In this document: one piece after another, positions 14,727-22,975 of the stretch
Layout: each line of letters opens with the position of its first letter
Position numbering within the stretch: the stretch's first letter is position 1
Assembly: GCA_015065135.1 (NCBI GenBank)
Contig: SVQY01000017.1
Coordinates: forward strand, 1-44,589
Direction: 5' to 3'
DNA from: Oscillospiraceae bacterium
Lineage (GTDB): Bacteria; Bacillota; Clostridia; Oscillospirales; CAG-272
DNA length: 44,589 bases
Translations under genes and position numbers: made by a program
The notes under the pieces: model-generated
Database searches by the model: none
What the model was told of the DNA's origin: nothing
The model's input: the letters and a program-made list of their open reading frames with translations, nothing else

Positions 14727-16616
14727 ATGACACGCAAGCAAAAAAAGAATTTGCTCCGCATTATTGGCGCGGCACTGCTCTTGCTTGCCGCGTTCCTTGC
14801 AGAGCGCTTTGCGCTGGAGAGTGCGCATATGGTGTGGCGGCTCTGCCTCTATCTGCCCGCTTACTTCACGATCGGCTATGACGTGTTGTGGCGGGCGCTG
14901 CGCAACATTCTGCGCGGGCAGGTCTTTGACGAGAATTTTCTGATGGCGGTCGCTACCGTCGGTGCGCTGACCATCGGCTTTCTGCCGGGGGCAAGGGCTG
15001 AGCTGGCCGAAGCTGTCTTTGTGATGATCTTTTATCAGACGGGCGAGCTGTTTCAAAGCATTGCGGTGGGCAAAAGTCGCCGTTCGATCGCTGCACTGAT
15101 GGATATCCGCCCCGTGTTGGCCCGTGTGGAGAGGGACGGACAGGAGCTTGAGCTGCCTCCGGAGGAGGTAGTCGTGGGTGAAACGGTGCTGATCCGACCG
15201 GGCGAGAGGGTACCGCTTGACGGCAGGGTGCTGGATGGCTGCTCGGAATTGAATACGCTGGCGTTGACCGGTGAGGCGATGCCGCGTGCCGTGTGCGTGG
15301 GCGACCCGGTGATCAGTGGCTGCACCAATATGAGCGGTGCGCTCCGCATGCGCGTGGAAAAGCCCTTTTCCGAGAGTACGGTATCGCGTATCCTGCAGCT
15401 GATGGAAAGCATGAGCGAGCGCAAAGCGCGCAGCGAGCGTTTTATTACCAGATTTGCCCGATATTACACCCCGTTTGTGGTCATATCTGCACTTTTGCTG
15501 GCATTCCTGCCGCCACTTTTTTCGGGAAATTTTGCAGGTAACATCGCCACTTGGCTGGCGCGTGCCCTGACCTTTCTCGTGATCTCTTGCCCTTGCGCGC
15601 TGGTGATATCGGTGCCGCTCGCCTTTTTTGGCGGTATTGGCGGTGCCTCCCGTATGGGTGTGTTGATCAAGGGCTCGCAGGATCTGGAGGCGTTGGCTGC
15701 AATGGAGATCGCGGTGTTTGACAAAACGGGCACGCTGACCGAGGGCAGCTTTACCGTGACCGAAACGGTCACGGAGGAAATAGCGCCAAGCCAGCTGCTG
15801 GCGCTGGCAGCGGCGGCCGAGGCACATTCCAATCATCCCATTGCCAAGGCTATCTGTGCGGCGGCCGGGAAGCATCCCGCACCGCAGTCGGTCACCGAGG
15901 TGGCGGGCAAGGGCGTACGCGCCGTAGTGAACGGCGAGGAGATAGCCGTAGGCAATGCGGCACTGATGCGTGACGTGGGGGCGGAGATCGCCTTTCAATC
16001 GCATGCCGGAAATGCAGTTTTCGTAGCCCGTTCGGGCACTTATTTGGGGAATATCGTGATCTCTGATACCATTAAGCCGAGCGCCGGAGAAGCGATAGAG
16101 AGCTTGCGCAGCTGTGGTGTAAAGCGAACCGTGATGCTGACGGGTGATCGCACCGAGACCGCACTTGCGGTGGCAAGTGCCGTTGGCGTGGATGAGGTAC
16201 GCGCCGAGCTGCTGCCTGCAGACAAGGTGCGAGAGGTAGAGGTGCTGCTGGCATCCCCCCGTAAGGGAACACTTGCTTTTATCGGAGACGGTATCAACGA
16301 TGCCCCCGTGCTGGCACGTGCCGATGTGGGTGTTGCGATGGGGGCATTAGGCGCCGATGTGGCCATTGAGGCTGCCGACGTGGTGTTGATGGATGATGAT
16401 CCCCGCAAGCTGCCGCGTGCCATCCGGCACGCACGCAGAACGCTGCGGATCGTGCGGCAGAACATCGTGCTTGCTCTTGGCATCAAGGGTGCGGTGCTCA
16501 TTTGCAGCGCCCTTGGATTGCTTGGTGGCTTACAGATGCCGTTGGCGATCTTTGCCGACGTGGGGGTGGCGGTGATCGCTATTCTCAATGCAATGACAGC
16601 TTTGAAATGCAAATAG
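14727..16616 (+). CDS. Zn/Cd/Pb-translocating P1B-type ATPase (CadA/ZntA-like)
   Basis: The 629-residue protein has the P1B order: membrane segments, an actuator domain with LTGEAMPR, the transport site SCPCALV (CPC at about residues 288-290), the phosphorylation site DKTGTLTEG (Asp at about 332), the nucleotide-binding His-Pro in NHPIAKAI (about 370), GDGINDAPVLARADVGVAMG, and two last membrane segments. The CPC plus the regulator type point to export of Zn, Cd or Pb rather than Cu. No HMA domain is present at the N-terminus (it starts MTRKQKKNLLRIIG), unlike most relatives; the separate HMA gene just upstream supplies it. There is no clear Shine-Dalgarno site, which agrees with translational coupling from the HMA gene (TAA-T-ATG). 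Confidence 0.93.
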   Translation: MTRKQKKNLLRIIGAALLLLAAFLAERFALESAHMVWRLCLYLPAYFTIGYDVLWRALRNILRGQVFDENFLMAVATVGALTIGFLPGARAELAEAVFVMIFYQTGELFQSIAVGKSRRSIAALMDIRPVLARVERDGQELELPPEEVVVGETVLIRPGERVPLDGRVLDGCSELNTLALTGEAMPRAVCVGDPVISGCTNMSGALRMRVEKPFSESTVSRILQLMESMSERKARSERFITRFARYYTPFVVISALLLAFLPPLFSGNFAGNIATWLARALTFLVISCPCALVISVPLAFFGGIGGASRMGVLIKGSQDLEALAAMEIAVFDKTGTLTEGSFTVTETVTEEIAPSQLLALAAAAEAHSNHPIAKAICAAAGKHPAPQSVTEVAGKGVRAVVNGEEIAVGNAALMRDVGAEIAFQSHAGNAVFVARSGTYLGNIVISDTIKPSAGEAIESLRSCGVKRTVMLTGDRTETALAVASAVGVDEVRAELLPADKVREVEVLLASPRKGTLAFIGDGINDAPVLARADVGVAMGALGADVAIEAADVVLMDDDPRKLPRAIRHARRTLRIVRQNIVLALGIKGAVLICSALGLLGGLQMPLAIFADVGVAVIAILNAMTALKCK

Positions 16617-16647
16617 AAAAAGCACCGCGTAACGCGGTGCTTTTTCT
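16615..16647. terminator. Bidirectional intrinsic terminator
   Basis: AGAAAAAGCACCGCG / CGCGGTGCTTTTTCT, loop TAA. It overlaps the ATPase stop codon and also faces the leftward lipid-kinase gene. Confidence 0.92.
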
Positions 16648-16683
16648 ATTGCTTGTGTTGATTTTTGCATACGTATTGCTTTT

Positions 16684-17640
16684 TTAAACGGGCTGAGGTT
16701 CTTTTTCGTCAGCTTCGGCAGCTTCAGCCTTCACGGCAGGAACGGCAAAGCGAACGGCGTGCTGCAGCACGTTGACTGTGAATTCGTTTTGCTCCACGAT
16801 CTCACCGTCCAACAGATAGGCAAAGCCCTCCGGTGCGCTGACACGGATCGATTTGCCGCGACGGTAAGCGATCAGATTCTTGAAGCGCGGGTCGTCCAGA
16901 TGCACACCCTCCTTGTATTTTTTGATCAGCTTGAGAAAGGTGATATGTGAAACGGGGTGGACCAGACAAACCTCCAGCAGCCCATCATCGTTGAGAGAAT
17001 GGGGCGCACAGCGGTAAGCGCCGCCCACGTGGGAGCCGTTGGCAATGGTGCAGAGCAGCATCTTGCCGTCGTTGATCTGTTCACCGTCTACCCAGACGGT
17101 GCATTCGTTTTTCATACCGGTAAAGAGGGCGGTAACTATGCCGGCGGTGTAGGCGTTGCGGCCGCCGATCAGCTTCTTTTTGCGCACCTTGATCATTGTG
17201 CGCGTTACGGCCGTATCAAAGCCGAAATGCGTCACATTCAGCGCATAGCGGTCACCCACCTGCATCACGTCAACAGGAGTTTCGGTGGCATTCAGCAGGG
17301 CCTCCAGATCTAGAAACCGCTCTGCACCGCCGTAGTACTTGACGTAATCATTGCCGCTTCCGCAGGGATAGATGGTCATAGAAGCGTTTTTCTGACCGAT
17401 CAGGCCGTGCATGACCTCGTTGGCGGTGCCGTCGCCGCCGCAGGCGTAAAAGCGCAATGCCTCCTCGGGCTCTGCCTCGCAACGCGCACGCACGTAGGTG
17501 GTGGCATCACCGGGGGCAACGGTGCTATAAAATTCGTATGTCAGCTGTCCGTCATAGGCGGCCATCTGCTGCTGCAGGGCAGCAACGGCTGTGTTGCTAT
17601 CCTTGCCGGCTGCGGGGTTGTGGATGAAGATGTGCTTCAT
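16684..17640 (-). CDS. Diacylglycerol/sphingosine kinase-family lipid kinase (DagK/YegS-like)
   Basis: The 318-residue protein starts MKHIFIHNPAAG, then GGDGTANEV (nucleotide-binding GGDGT), YPCGSGNDYVKYY and a C-terminal beta-rich half with CTIANGSHVGGAYRCAPHSLNDDG. This is the DAGK catalytic-domain pattern of soluble bacterial lipid kinases such as DgkB and BmrU, which recycle diacylglycerol into phosphatidic acid during lipid or teichoic acid turnover. An Ala/Glu-rich tail follows the domain (AVKAEAAEADEKEPQPV). ATG 17640 has AGGAG 7 bases upstream; the extension to 17658 is not needed. The gene stands alone under its own promoter. Confidence 0.88.
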   Translation of the reverse strand: MKHIFIHNPAAGKDSNTAVAALQQQMAAYDGQLTYEFYSTVAPGDATTYVRARCEAEPEEALRFYACGGDGTANEVMHGLIGQKNASMTIYPCGSGNDYVKYYGGAERFLDLEALLNATETPVDVMQVGDRYALNVTHFGFDTAVTRTMIKVRKKKLIGGRNAYTAGIVTALFTGMKNECTVWVDGEQINDGKMLLCTIANGSHVGGAYRCAPHSLNDDGLLEVCLVHPVSHITFLKLIKKYKEGVHLDDPRFKNLIAYRRGKSIRVSAPEGFAYLLDGEIVEQNEFTVNVLQHAVRFAVPAVKAEAAEADEKEPQPV

Positions 17641-17671
17641 AATGCGCTCCTGTTCCAACCGTATTTGTTAT

Positions 17672-17700
17672 ATTATAACACAAGTGAAATCAATTTGCAA
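17672..17700 (-). promoter_or_regulatory. Promoter of the lipid-kinase gene
   Basis: On the minus strand TTGCAA, 17-bp spacer, TATAAT. Confidence 0.75.
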
Positions 17701-17781
17701 CTAAAATCGGCGAGATGATCGCAAATCTCCGAAAATCACCCCTAAGAAGTGCGGAAGGTGACATATATTTTCTCTTTTACC

Positions 17782-17811
17782 TTGACAACGGTATGAGAAA
17801 TCCGCTATAAT
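17782..17811 (+). promoter_or_regulatory. Promoter of the membrane-protein/MBL operon
   Basis: TTGACA, 18-bp spacer, TATAAT, about 50 bases before the first start codon. Confidence 0.85.
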
Positions 17812-17861
17812 AAAGGTAATAAAAGGGCGAGCACGCCCAAAACGAGAAAGGGGGCATTTTG

Positions 17862-18368
17862 ATGGCCGAAAGAAAAAGCAGTACGCAAAGGCAAGCCGAA
17901 AAAAGCTTGAAAAAGTGGCTGAAGAGGCTGCCGACGGTGACGAAGGTGCTGACAGCTCTTGCGCTGGTCCTTGGCATTGCGGGCGGCGCACTTTTTTGTA
18001 CCATGGCATTCCGCAAGGATCACTTTGAGCTGAAGGGGCAAAAGCAGTTTTCTCTGGAGGTTGCAACGGAGCATTACGTCTATACCGAGGAGGGCGTGGA
18101 GGCGATCTCTATGGGCAGAGACGTTTCGGATACCCTGAAGGTCGAGTTGAGTGACGGTATCGTGGATAACGGTGACGGCACCTATACGATCCCCACCGAC
18201 AAGGCGGGGGTTTATACCATTACTTATACGGTGTCCGGCAAAAAGTTTGGCGAGGAGCGCCGTGACGGCACACCCATCAAGCGCATTCGTGTTTTCACCG
18301 TGGATGAGGTGGAAAACGATGGCAAGGATGCAGGTCTTGACGAGGAGGTGAGCGGATATGGCACGTAA
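17862..18368 (+). CDS. Membrane-anchored protein with Ig-like extracellular domain, function unknown
   Basis: The 168-residue protein has a basic N-terminus (AERKSSTQRQAEKSLKKWLKRL), one membrane segment (VTKVLTALALVLGIAGGALFCTMAF, about residues 27-51) and an outside region with a short beta-sandwich-like segment: DTLKVELSDGIVDNGDGTYTIPTDKAGVYTITYTVSGK, which resembles immunoglobulin-like or cadherin-like repeats. I do not recognise a specific family. The start ATG has AAAGGGGG upstream. The gene overlaps the next one by 11 bases, so the two proteins are probably made together and may form a membrane-tethered pair with the MBL-fold hydrolase. Confidence 0.75.
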   Translation: MAERKSSTQRQAEKSLKKWLKRLPTVTKVLTALALVLGIAGGALFCTMAFRKDHFELKGQKQFSLEVATEHYVYTEEGVEAISMGRDVSDTLKVELSDGIVDNGDGTYTIPTDKAGVYTITYTVSGKKFGEERRDGTPIKRIRVFTVDEVENDGKDAGLDEEVSGYGT

Positions 18369-19500
18369 GCAAAAGGTTTCTGTGGCGTTGACCGCCGTGC
18401 TTGTGATCATTGGCCTGGTTCTTGGCGTAGCGGTTGGTGCAGGCGCCGCTGTGGTCTATGATTCGCTGACCTTTCAGAGTGATGAAGCTCCCAAAACGGT
18501 GGTGCAGGGCGAGCTGCAGATCCACTTCCTGGAGCTTGGCAACAAATATACCGGCGACAGCACCTACATCAAGGCGGGCGACGTGGATATTCTGATCGAT
18601 GCAGGCTCCAAGACCTCCAGTATTTCGGTCATTGCGGAGTATATCGACCAGTATGTGACCGATGACAAGCTGGAATACGTGATCGTGACCCACGCGCATC
18701 AGGACCATTACGCAGGCTTTACGGCACGGAACGGCAGCCTGTTTGACCTGTATGAGGTCGGCACTGTTATTGATTTTGCCCTGACCAATCAGGAGGACAA
18801 GGGCGAGAACAATATGTACGGCAGATATTTGCTGGAGCTGGCGCAGGAGCTGGAGGAAAATGAGGATCCTGCAGCCCCCACCAAGCACTATCGGGCGGAC
18901 GAGTGGGTCAGTGAGCATTTGACCGAGGACGGCAAGCCCGGTGCCGTGGAGCTGGGTGACAGCGGTGTCAAGATGACGGTGTTGAACAGTTACTACTACA
19001 CCCACGAGGCAGAGAGCGAGAATGATTATTCGGTCTGCACGCTCTTTACTTATGGCGACTATAACTACCTCTTCACAGGCGACCTGGAGGAGGACGGTGA
19101 GGAATATCTGGTACAGATGAACGATCTGCCCGAGGTAGATCTCTACAAGGCGGGCCATCATGGCTCCAAGACCTCGTCCTCGGCAGCGCTGCTGGAGTGT
19201 GTCAAGCCGGACATCGTTTGCGTTTGCTGCTGCGCAGGCAGTGCGGAGTATACCGACACCAATGCCAATCAATTCCCCACGCAGGCCTTTGTGGATCGCG
19301 TAGGCATCTACACCGATAGGATCTACGTGACTACTCTGTGGGATGCGGAGGCCGATACCTTCCGCTCAATGAACGGTAATATTGCCGTGATCACTACCGC
19401 AAGTGGCATTGAGGTGGTCTGCGCCAGCGGTGACAGCCGTGTGCTGAAGGAATGGGAGTGGTTTAAAAATAACCGCACCTGGCCGGCGAACGGGAAGTAA
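18358..19500 (+). CDS. Membrane-anchored ComEC/Rec2-like metallo-beta-lactamase-fold hydrolase
   Basis: The 380-residue protein has an N-terminal membrane segment (VSVALTAVLVIIGLVLGVAVGAGAAVV) and then an exported MBL domain. The metal motif is THAHQDHYAG (HxHxDH), preceded by DVDILIDAG, and later ends with LFTGDLEEDGEEYL and LYKAGHHGSKTSSS, the typical ComEC-C/Rec2 pattern. In ComEC this domain is thought to degrade one strand of incoming DNA. Here it is not attached to the competence membrane domain, so the substrate is not known; an extracellular nuclease or phosphodiesterase is plausible. GAGGTGAG precedes the ATG, which lies inside the end of the upstream gene. Confidence 0.85.
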   Translation: MARKQKVSVALTAVLVIIGLVLGVAVGAGAAVVYDSLTFQSDEAPKTVVQGELQIHFLELGNKYTGDSTYIKAGDVDILIDAGSKTSSISVIAEYIDQYVTDDKLEYVIVTHAHQDHYAGFTARNGSLFDLYEVGTVIDFALTNQEDKGENNMYGRYLLELAQELEENEDPAAPTKHYRADEWVSEHLTEDGKPGAVELGDSGVKMTVLNSYYYTHEAESENDYSVCTLFTYGDYNYLFTGDLEEDGEEYLVQMNDLPEVDLYKAGHHGSKTSSSAALLECVKPDIVCVCCCAGSAEYTDTNANQFPTQAFVDRVGIYTDRIYVTTLWDAEADTFRSMNGNIAVITTASGIEVVCASGDSRVLKEWEWFKNNRTWPANGK

Positions 19501-19515
19501 GCTGTAAGATCGGAT

Positions 19516-19550
19516 CGCAACGCGCGAGGCTCTCGCGCGTTGCGGTTTTT
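19516..19550 (+). terminator. Intrinsic terminator after the MBL gene
   Basis: Perfect 13-bp stem CGCAACGCGCGAG / CTCGCGCGTTGCG, loop GCT, then GTTTTTT. Confidence 0.93.
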
Positions 19551-19571
19551 TGACGAAAATCGCGAAAAAGG

Positions 19572-19600
19572 TTGAAAAAGAGTAAAGAATATGATATAAT
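19572..19600 (+). promoter_or_regulatory. Promoter of hpt
   Basis: TTGAAA, 17-bp spacer, TATAAT, with an extended -10 (TGATATAAT). Confidence 0.85.
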
Positions 19601-19634
19601 CATATCAATCTTTTAAAATAAGGTGGAACCGACC

Positions 19635-20186
19635 ATGGCTGAATTTACTTCTGTTGCAGATTACGAATCGAAGATCAAGCGTGTGCTGATCACCAAGGAG
19701 GAGATCGCCGCTGCGATCGAAAAGGCCGGCAAGGAGATCGATAAGATCTATGACGGTCGCCCGATCCTGTTGGTCAGCATTCTCAAGGGCGCGTTTGTGT
19801 TTATGGCGGATCTTTGCCGCGCTGTCTCGGTGCCCTGCGAGATCGGTTTTATGTGTGCAAAGAGCTATTATCAGGGCACCGTTTCCTCCGGTGTGGTGCA
19901 GATCACGATGGACCTGGAGCAGGATATCAGCGGCTATCACGTGGTGATCGCAGAGGATATCATTGATACCGGTAGAACGTTGCACGACGTGGTCAAGCTG
20001 CTGAAGGCGAGAAAGCCGCTTTCTTTGCACGTGGTCACGCTGTTGGATAAGCCCTCCCGCCGCCTGGTGGATTTCAAGGCAGACTATTCGCTCTTTACCA
20101 TTCCGGATCATTTTGTGATCGGTTATGGGTTGGATTGCGCCGAATACTTCCGTAACCTGCCCTATATCGCCGAATACGCAGAATAA
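19635..20186 (+). CDS. hpt: Hypoxanthine phosphoribosyltransferase
   Basis: The 183-residue protein fits Hpt: VSILKGAFVFMADLCR (purine phosphoribosyltransferase core), the PRPP loop VVIAEDIIDTGRTL, then VTLLDKPSRR and PDHFVIGYGLDCAEYFRNLPYI near the end, which is diagnostic. It makes IMP and GMP from hypoxanthine or guanine and PRPP in the purine salvage pathway. ATG 19635 is preferred over GTG 19623, which is part of the AAGGTGG ribosome-binding site. The gene is monocistronic between its own promoter and terminator. In many Bacillota it lies between tilS and ftsH; that is not so here. Confidence 0.95.
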   Translation: MAEFTSVADYESKIKRVLITKEEIAAAIEKAGKEIDKIYDGRPILLVSILKGAFVFMADLCRAVSVPCEIGFMCAKSYYQGTVSSGVVQITMDLEQDISGYHVVIAEDIIDTGRTLHDVVKLLKARKPLSLHVVTLLDKPSRRLVDFKADYSLFTIPDHFVIGYGLDCAEYFRNLPYIAEYAE

Positions 20187-20220
20187 AAAAACGAGGATGC
20201 CACGGCATCCTCGTTTTTTT
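20185..20220. terminator. Bidirectional intrinsic terminator
   Basis: AAAAAAACGAGGATGCC / GGCATCCTCGTTTTTTT between the convergent hpt and asparaginase genes. Confidence 0.92.
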
Positions 20221-21200
20221 TACAGATCACCGCCGAGAGGCGCAAAGAGTGCGGCTTTCAGCGCGCGCCCTCCCGCCACGGCAAGACAGAGCTTCATATA
20301 CGCGGCAATGGGTGGTATGGGAGGCAGCACTTGTAGCGATAGAGCGCTGTAAAGCGCGCCGCTCTCGTAAGCAGTGCCGCCGCTCGGCACACCTGCAAGA
20401 AAGATCGGAACGCCCGCTTGTCTTGCTTGCGCGGCAAAATCACAAAGGGCCTGGCTTGCGGTTGCCAGCGTGCCGCTATGATAGGTCTCCAGCAGCACGG
20501 CTGCATAGGGTGCAGGATCGGGATAGACCATATCCGGGTGTGCCGCGAGGAAAAGCACCTTGCCTGCAGCGGCAGAAATGCCGGTGCCGATATAAGGTGC
20601 CTGAGCATCATTTTGTTCCGAAAAACTCATAACGTGATGCGTTTTTTGCGATTTGACCGTTGCAACGGTGCCGTCAACGGAGCAGATGGCATCATCAAAA
20701 GCGTGGTGCCGCAGCACGCGGGAGGCGCGGTGGATCTTTGCGCTCTCACCGTGATTGCGATAGGAGATATACACGCCTCGCGCATCGGCGGTGTCGCGCA
20801 AAAAGCAGACGGCCGCAGCAAAGTTATCCGGTCCGTTGGATCGTTTGTCGGTCAAGGGGCGGTTGGCAGAGACCAACACAACGGGCACGGAGCAAAGTCC
20901 CAGAAGATAAGAAAGTGCCGCTCCGGTATATTGCAAGGTGTCGGTGCCGTGGGTCACGATGATCCTCTCACATACCTTGGCCGCTTTTTGAATGCATTCG
21001 GCCAGCAGCTCGATGTGCGTAAAGCTTAGATTTTCGCTTAGGATCGTATAAGGCTCAAATGTGCAAAAATCGAATACGTCCCCGTATTTTTTGCGATATA
21101 GCGACAACAAATGGTGCGGTGCGCTATCGCTTGGCGCGATGCCTCCGGCACTTTGGCGGCTACCGATCGTACCGCCGGTAAAGATTACACCGATCCTCAT
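20220..21200 (-). CDS. L-asparaginase family protein
   Basis: The 326-residue protein shows the asparaginase/glutaminase signatures: FTGGTIGS near the N-terminus (catalytic Thr), and VTHGTDTLQYTGAALSYL with the second catalytic Thr/Asp pair. The missing signal peptide favours a type I-like (cytoplasmic) enzyme, which converts asparagine to aspartate and ammonia. ATG 21200 is chosen because AAGGAGG lies 6 bases upstream; the extra residues MAVLPYKEAE are upstream of it. It follows trpS by 80 bp with a hairpin in between, so it may be read partly from the trpS transcript. Gatd-type tRNA amidotransferase subunits also belong to this superfamily, but no GatE partner is near. Confidence 0.85.
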   Translation of the reverse strand: MRIGVIFTGGTIGSRQSAGGIAPSDSAPHHLLSLYRKKYGDVFDFCTFEPYTILSENLSFTHIELLAECIQKAAKVCERIIVTHGTDTLQYTGAALSYLLGLCSVPVVLVSANRPLTDKRSNGPDNFAAAVCFLRDTADARGVYISYRNHGESAKIHRASRVLRHHAFDDAICSVDGTVATVKSQKTHHVMSFSEQNDAQAPYIGTGISAAAGKVLFLAAHPDMVYPDPAPYAAVLLETYHSGTLATASQALCDFAAQARQAGVPIFLAGVPSGGTAYESGALYSALSLQVLPPIPPIAAYMKLCLAVAGGRALKAALFAPLGGDL

Positions 21201-21223
21201 TTCTGCCTCCTTGTATGGAAGAA

Positions 21224-21252
21224 CAGCCAACGCCGGAGAGCGGCGTTGGCTG
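21224..21252. terminator. Hairpin between trpS and the asparaginase gene
   Basis: Perfect 12-bp stem CAGCCAACGCCG / CGGCGTTGGCTG with loop GAGAG. The T tail on the leftward RNA is weak (TTCTTCC), so it may be a partial terminator or a processing site. Confidence 0.5.
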
Positions 21253-21280
21253 CTTTGATGTTTCCCCTCGTGGGTGGCTT

Positions 21281-22282
21281 TTATACTCTCGGTACAAAGC
21301 CCAACTTTTTCTGTACCTTGGAAAGTGTTTTGCGCGCATAGTAGGCAGCCTCGTCGGCGCCCTTTTTCATCTGCGCCTCAAGCCCTGCCTTGTCTGCCAT
21401 CAGCTCGGCAAAGCGTGCCTGCACAGGGGCCAGCGCGTCTGCGCAGACCTCGCCAACGGCCAGCTTGAAATCGCCGTAGCCCTTGCCCTCAAATTCGCGC
21501 TCGATCTCTTCCATGGTCTTGTTTGTAAAGCAGGAGTAGATGGTCATCAGGTTGTTGATGCCGTCCTTGCCCTCAGCAAAGCGAACGCAGGTGTCAGAGT
21601 CGGTCACAGCACGGCGGAATTTGCGGATAATGGTATCCTTGTCATCAAGAATATAAACGACCGCGTTGGCGTTCTCGTCGGATTTACTCATCTTCTTGGT
21701 GGGATCGGCGAGAGACATGATCTTCTTGCCATTTTGTGCGATCATAGGCTCCGGCACGGTAAAGGTACCGGGATAGATCTGATTGAAGCGCTCGGCGATA
21801 TCACGCGCCAGCTCCACATGCTGCTTCTGATCAATGCCGGTAGGCACCGCGTCGGTCTGATAGAGCAGAATGTCGGCTGCCATCAGCACGGGATAGGTAA
21901 AGAGGCCTGCGTTCACATTGTCTGCGTGCTTGCTGCTCTTATCCTTAAACTGGGTCATGCGGGAAAGCTCGCCAAACATAGTGTAGCAGTTCAGGATCCA
22001 GCCAAGCTCTGCGTGAGCGGGCACGTGGGATTGTACGTACAGCGTGTTCTTTTCGGGGTCAAGACCGCAGGCCATATAAAGGGCCAGCGTTTCGTAGGTG
22101 CGGCGGCGCAGCTCGGCGGGAACCTGGCGCACGGTGATGGCGTGCTCGTCCACTACGCAGTAAAAGCACTTGTAGGCCTCGCTGTATGCGGAGAAATTGC
22201 GGATGGCGCCCAGATAGTTGCCGATGGTCAGGTTTCCGCTGGGCTGTACACCCGAAAAACAGATTTTCTGGTCGTTTATCAT
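21281..22282 (-). CDS. trpS: Tryptophanyl-tRNA synthetase
   Basis: The 333-residue protein is a class I synthetase: FSGVQPSGNLTIGNYLGAIRNF (HIGH-like TIGN), TYPVLMAADILLYQTDAVPTGIDQKQHVEL, and KKMSKSDENA (KMSKS). The size and these segments are diagnostic for bacterial TrpRS. It charges tRNA-Trp. ATG 22282 is used; the ORF extension to 22324 would add 14 residues without a conserved start or a ribosome-binding site, whereas AAAGGA lies about 10 bases before 22282. The leader of about 50 nt is too short for a T-box, so tryptophan-dependent control is not visible. Confidence 0.96.
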   Translation of the reverse strand: MINDQKICFSGVQPSGNLTIGNYLGAIRNFSAYSEAYKCFYCVVDEHAITVRQVPAELRRRTYETLALYMACGLDPEKNTLYVQSHVPAHAELGWILNCYTMFGELSRMTQFKDKSSKHADNVNAGLFTYPVLMAADILLYQTDAVPTGIDQKQHVELARDIAERFNQIYPGTFTVPEPMIAQNGKKIMSLADPTKKMSKSDENANAVVYILDDKDTIIRKFRRAVTDSDTCVRFAEGKDGINNLMTIYSCFTNKTMEEIEREFEGKGYGDFKLAVGEVCADALAPVQARFAELMADKAGLEAQMKKGADEAAYYARKTLSKVQKKLGFVPRV

Positions 22283-22339
22283 TACGAAGGGTCCTTTCAA
22301 AAGCGGTACTAAGCACCGCAGCATTTATAAGTATATAAT

Positions 22340-22368
22340 ATTTTATCACAAAACCCTTTGGAATGCAA
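22340..22368 (-). promoter_or_regulatory. Promoter of trpS
   Basis: On the minus strand TTGCAT, 17-bp spacer, TAAAAT. Confidence 0.7.
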
Positions 22369-22397
22369 CCGCAAACCGCAATTTTTTTGCCCTCTTG

Positions 22398-22426
22398 TTG
22401 ACGGTAGCCTTGTTTTGTGGTAAGAT
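22398..22426 (+). promoter_or_regulatory. Promoter of the Dabb gene
   Basis: TTGACG, 17-bp spacer, TAAGAT, 24 bases before the ATG. Confidence 0.75.
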
Positions 22427-22450
22427 AAATAAAAAAGGAGGCGGAATGCT

Positions 22451-22771
22451 ATGATAGAACACGTTGTAATGTGGCGCTTTGCAGACGGCGAGGGACGTAC
22501 CAAGGAGGAAATTTGCGCTTATGTAAAGGAGCGGCTGCTGGCGCTGCCTGCACTGATCCCTGAGATCAAGTTCATGCAGATCGGCAGAGACGTTTCCGGA
22601 ACCGATATGTCCTACGACATGATGCTGGTCACGCGCTTTGAAAGTCTGGAGGCGTTGCACACCTATAAGGTGCATCCCGATCATATGGCAGTATCTCAGT
22701 ATGTGAAGAAGGTGCGCACGGCGAGAGTGGTGCTGGATGCGGAATTGGACGGCGAAGGAAATCTTATTTGA
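22451..22771 (+). CDS. Dabb-domain (stress-responsive alpha/beta barrel) protein
   Basis: The 106-residue protein is a single Dabb domain: MIEHVVMWRF at the start, then DMMLVTRFESLEALHTYKVHPDHMAVSQYV, with the conserved Y..HP.H pattern. Members are small dimeric ferredoxin-like barrels; known cases act in aromatic polyketide or oxidative chemistry, but most, such as this one, have no proven role. AGGAGG lies 9 bases before ATG. Terminated by a hairpin at 22844. Confidence 0.9.
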   Translation: MIEHVVMWRFADGEGRTKEEICAYVKERLLALPALIPEIKFMQIGRDVSGTDMSYDMMLVTRFESLEALHTYKVHPDHMAVSQYVKKVRTARVVLDAELDGEGNLI

Positions 22772-22843
22772 AAACGAGAAGAAAAATTAAGAAAATAAAA
22801 AACTAAAATTGGAAAATCTCAAAAAATAATTGGAAAGCAGAGA

Positions 22844-22887
22844 AAAACGGTGTCGGGATTCGGAAATCGCGGCGCCGTTTTCTTTTT
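22844..22887 (+). terminator. Intrinsic terminator after the Dabb gene
   Basis: AAAACGGTGTCG pairs with CGGCGCCGTTTT (two G-T wobbles), an inner GATT/AATC stem, then CTTTTT. Confidence 0.8.
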
Positions 22888-22975
22888 CGCGCACCTTTTG
22901 CAGCCCTTTACATAAAATGATAGCGAGGGAGAAAAAACGACAAACTCCCCGAAGGCTTTCAAGGAGGATTTTTCT

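Noticed and set aside
22283-22339. T-box riboswitch before trpS
   Set aside because: The leader from the -10 to the start is about 50 nt, with only a small GCGGT/ACCGC hairpin. A T-box needs about 200 nt and a specifier region.
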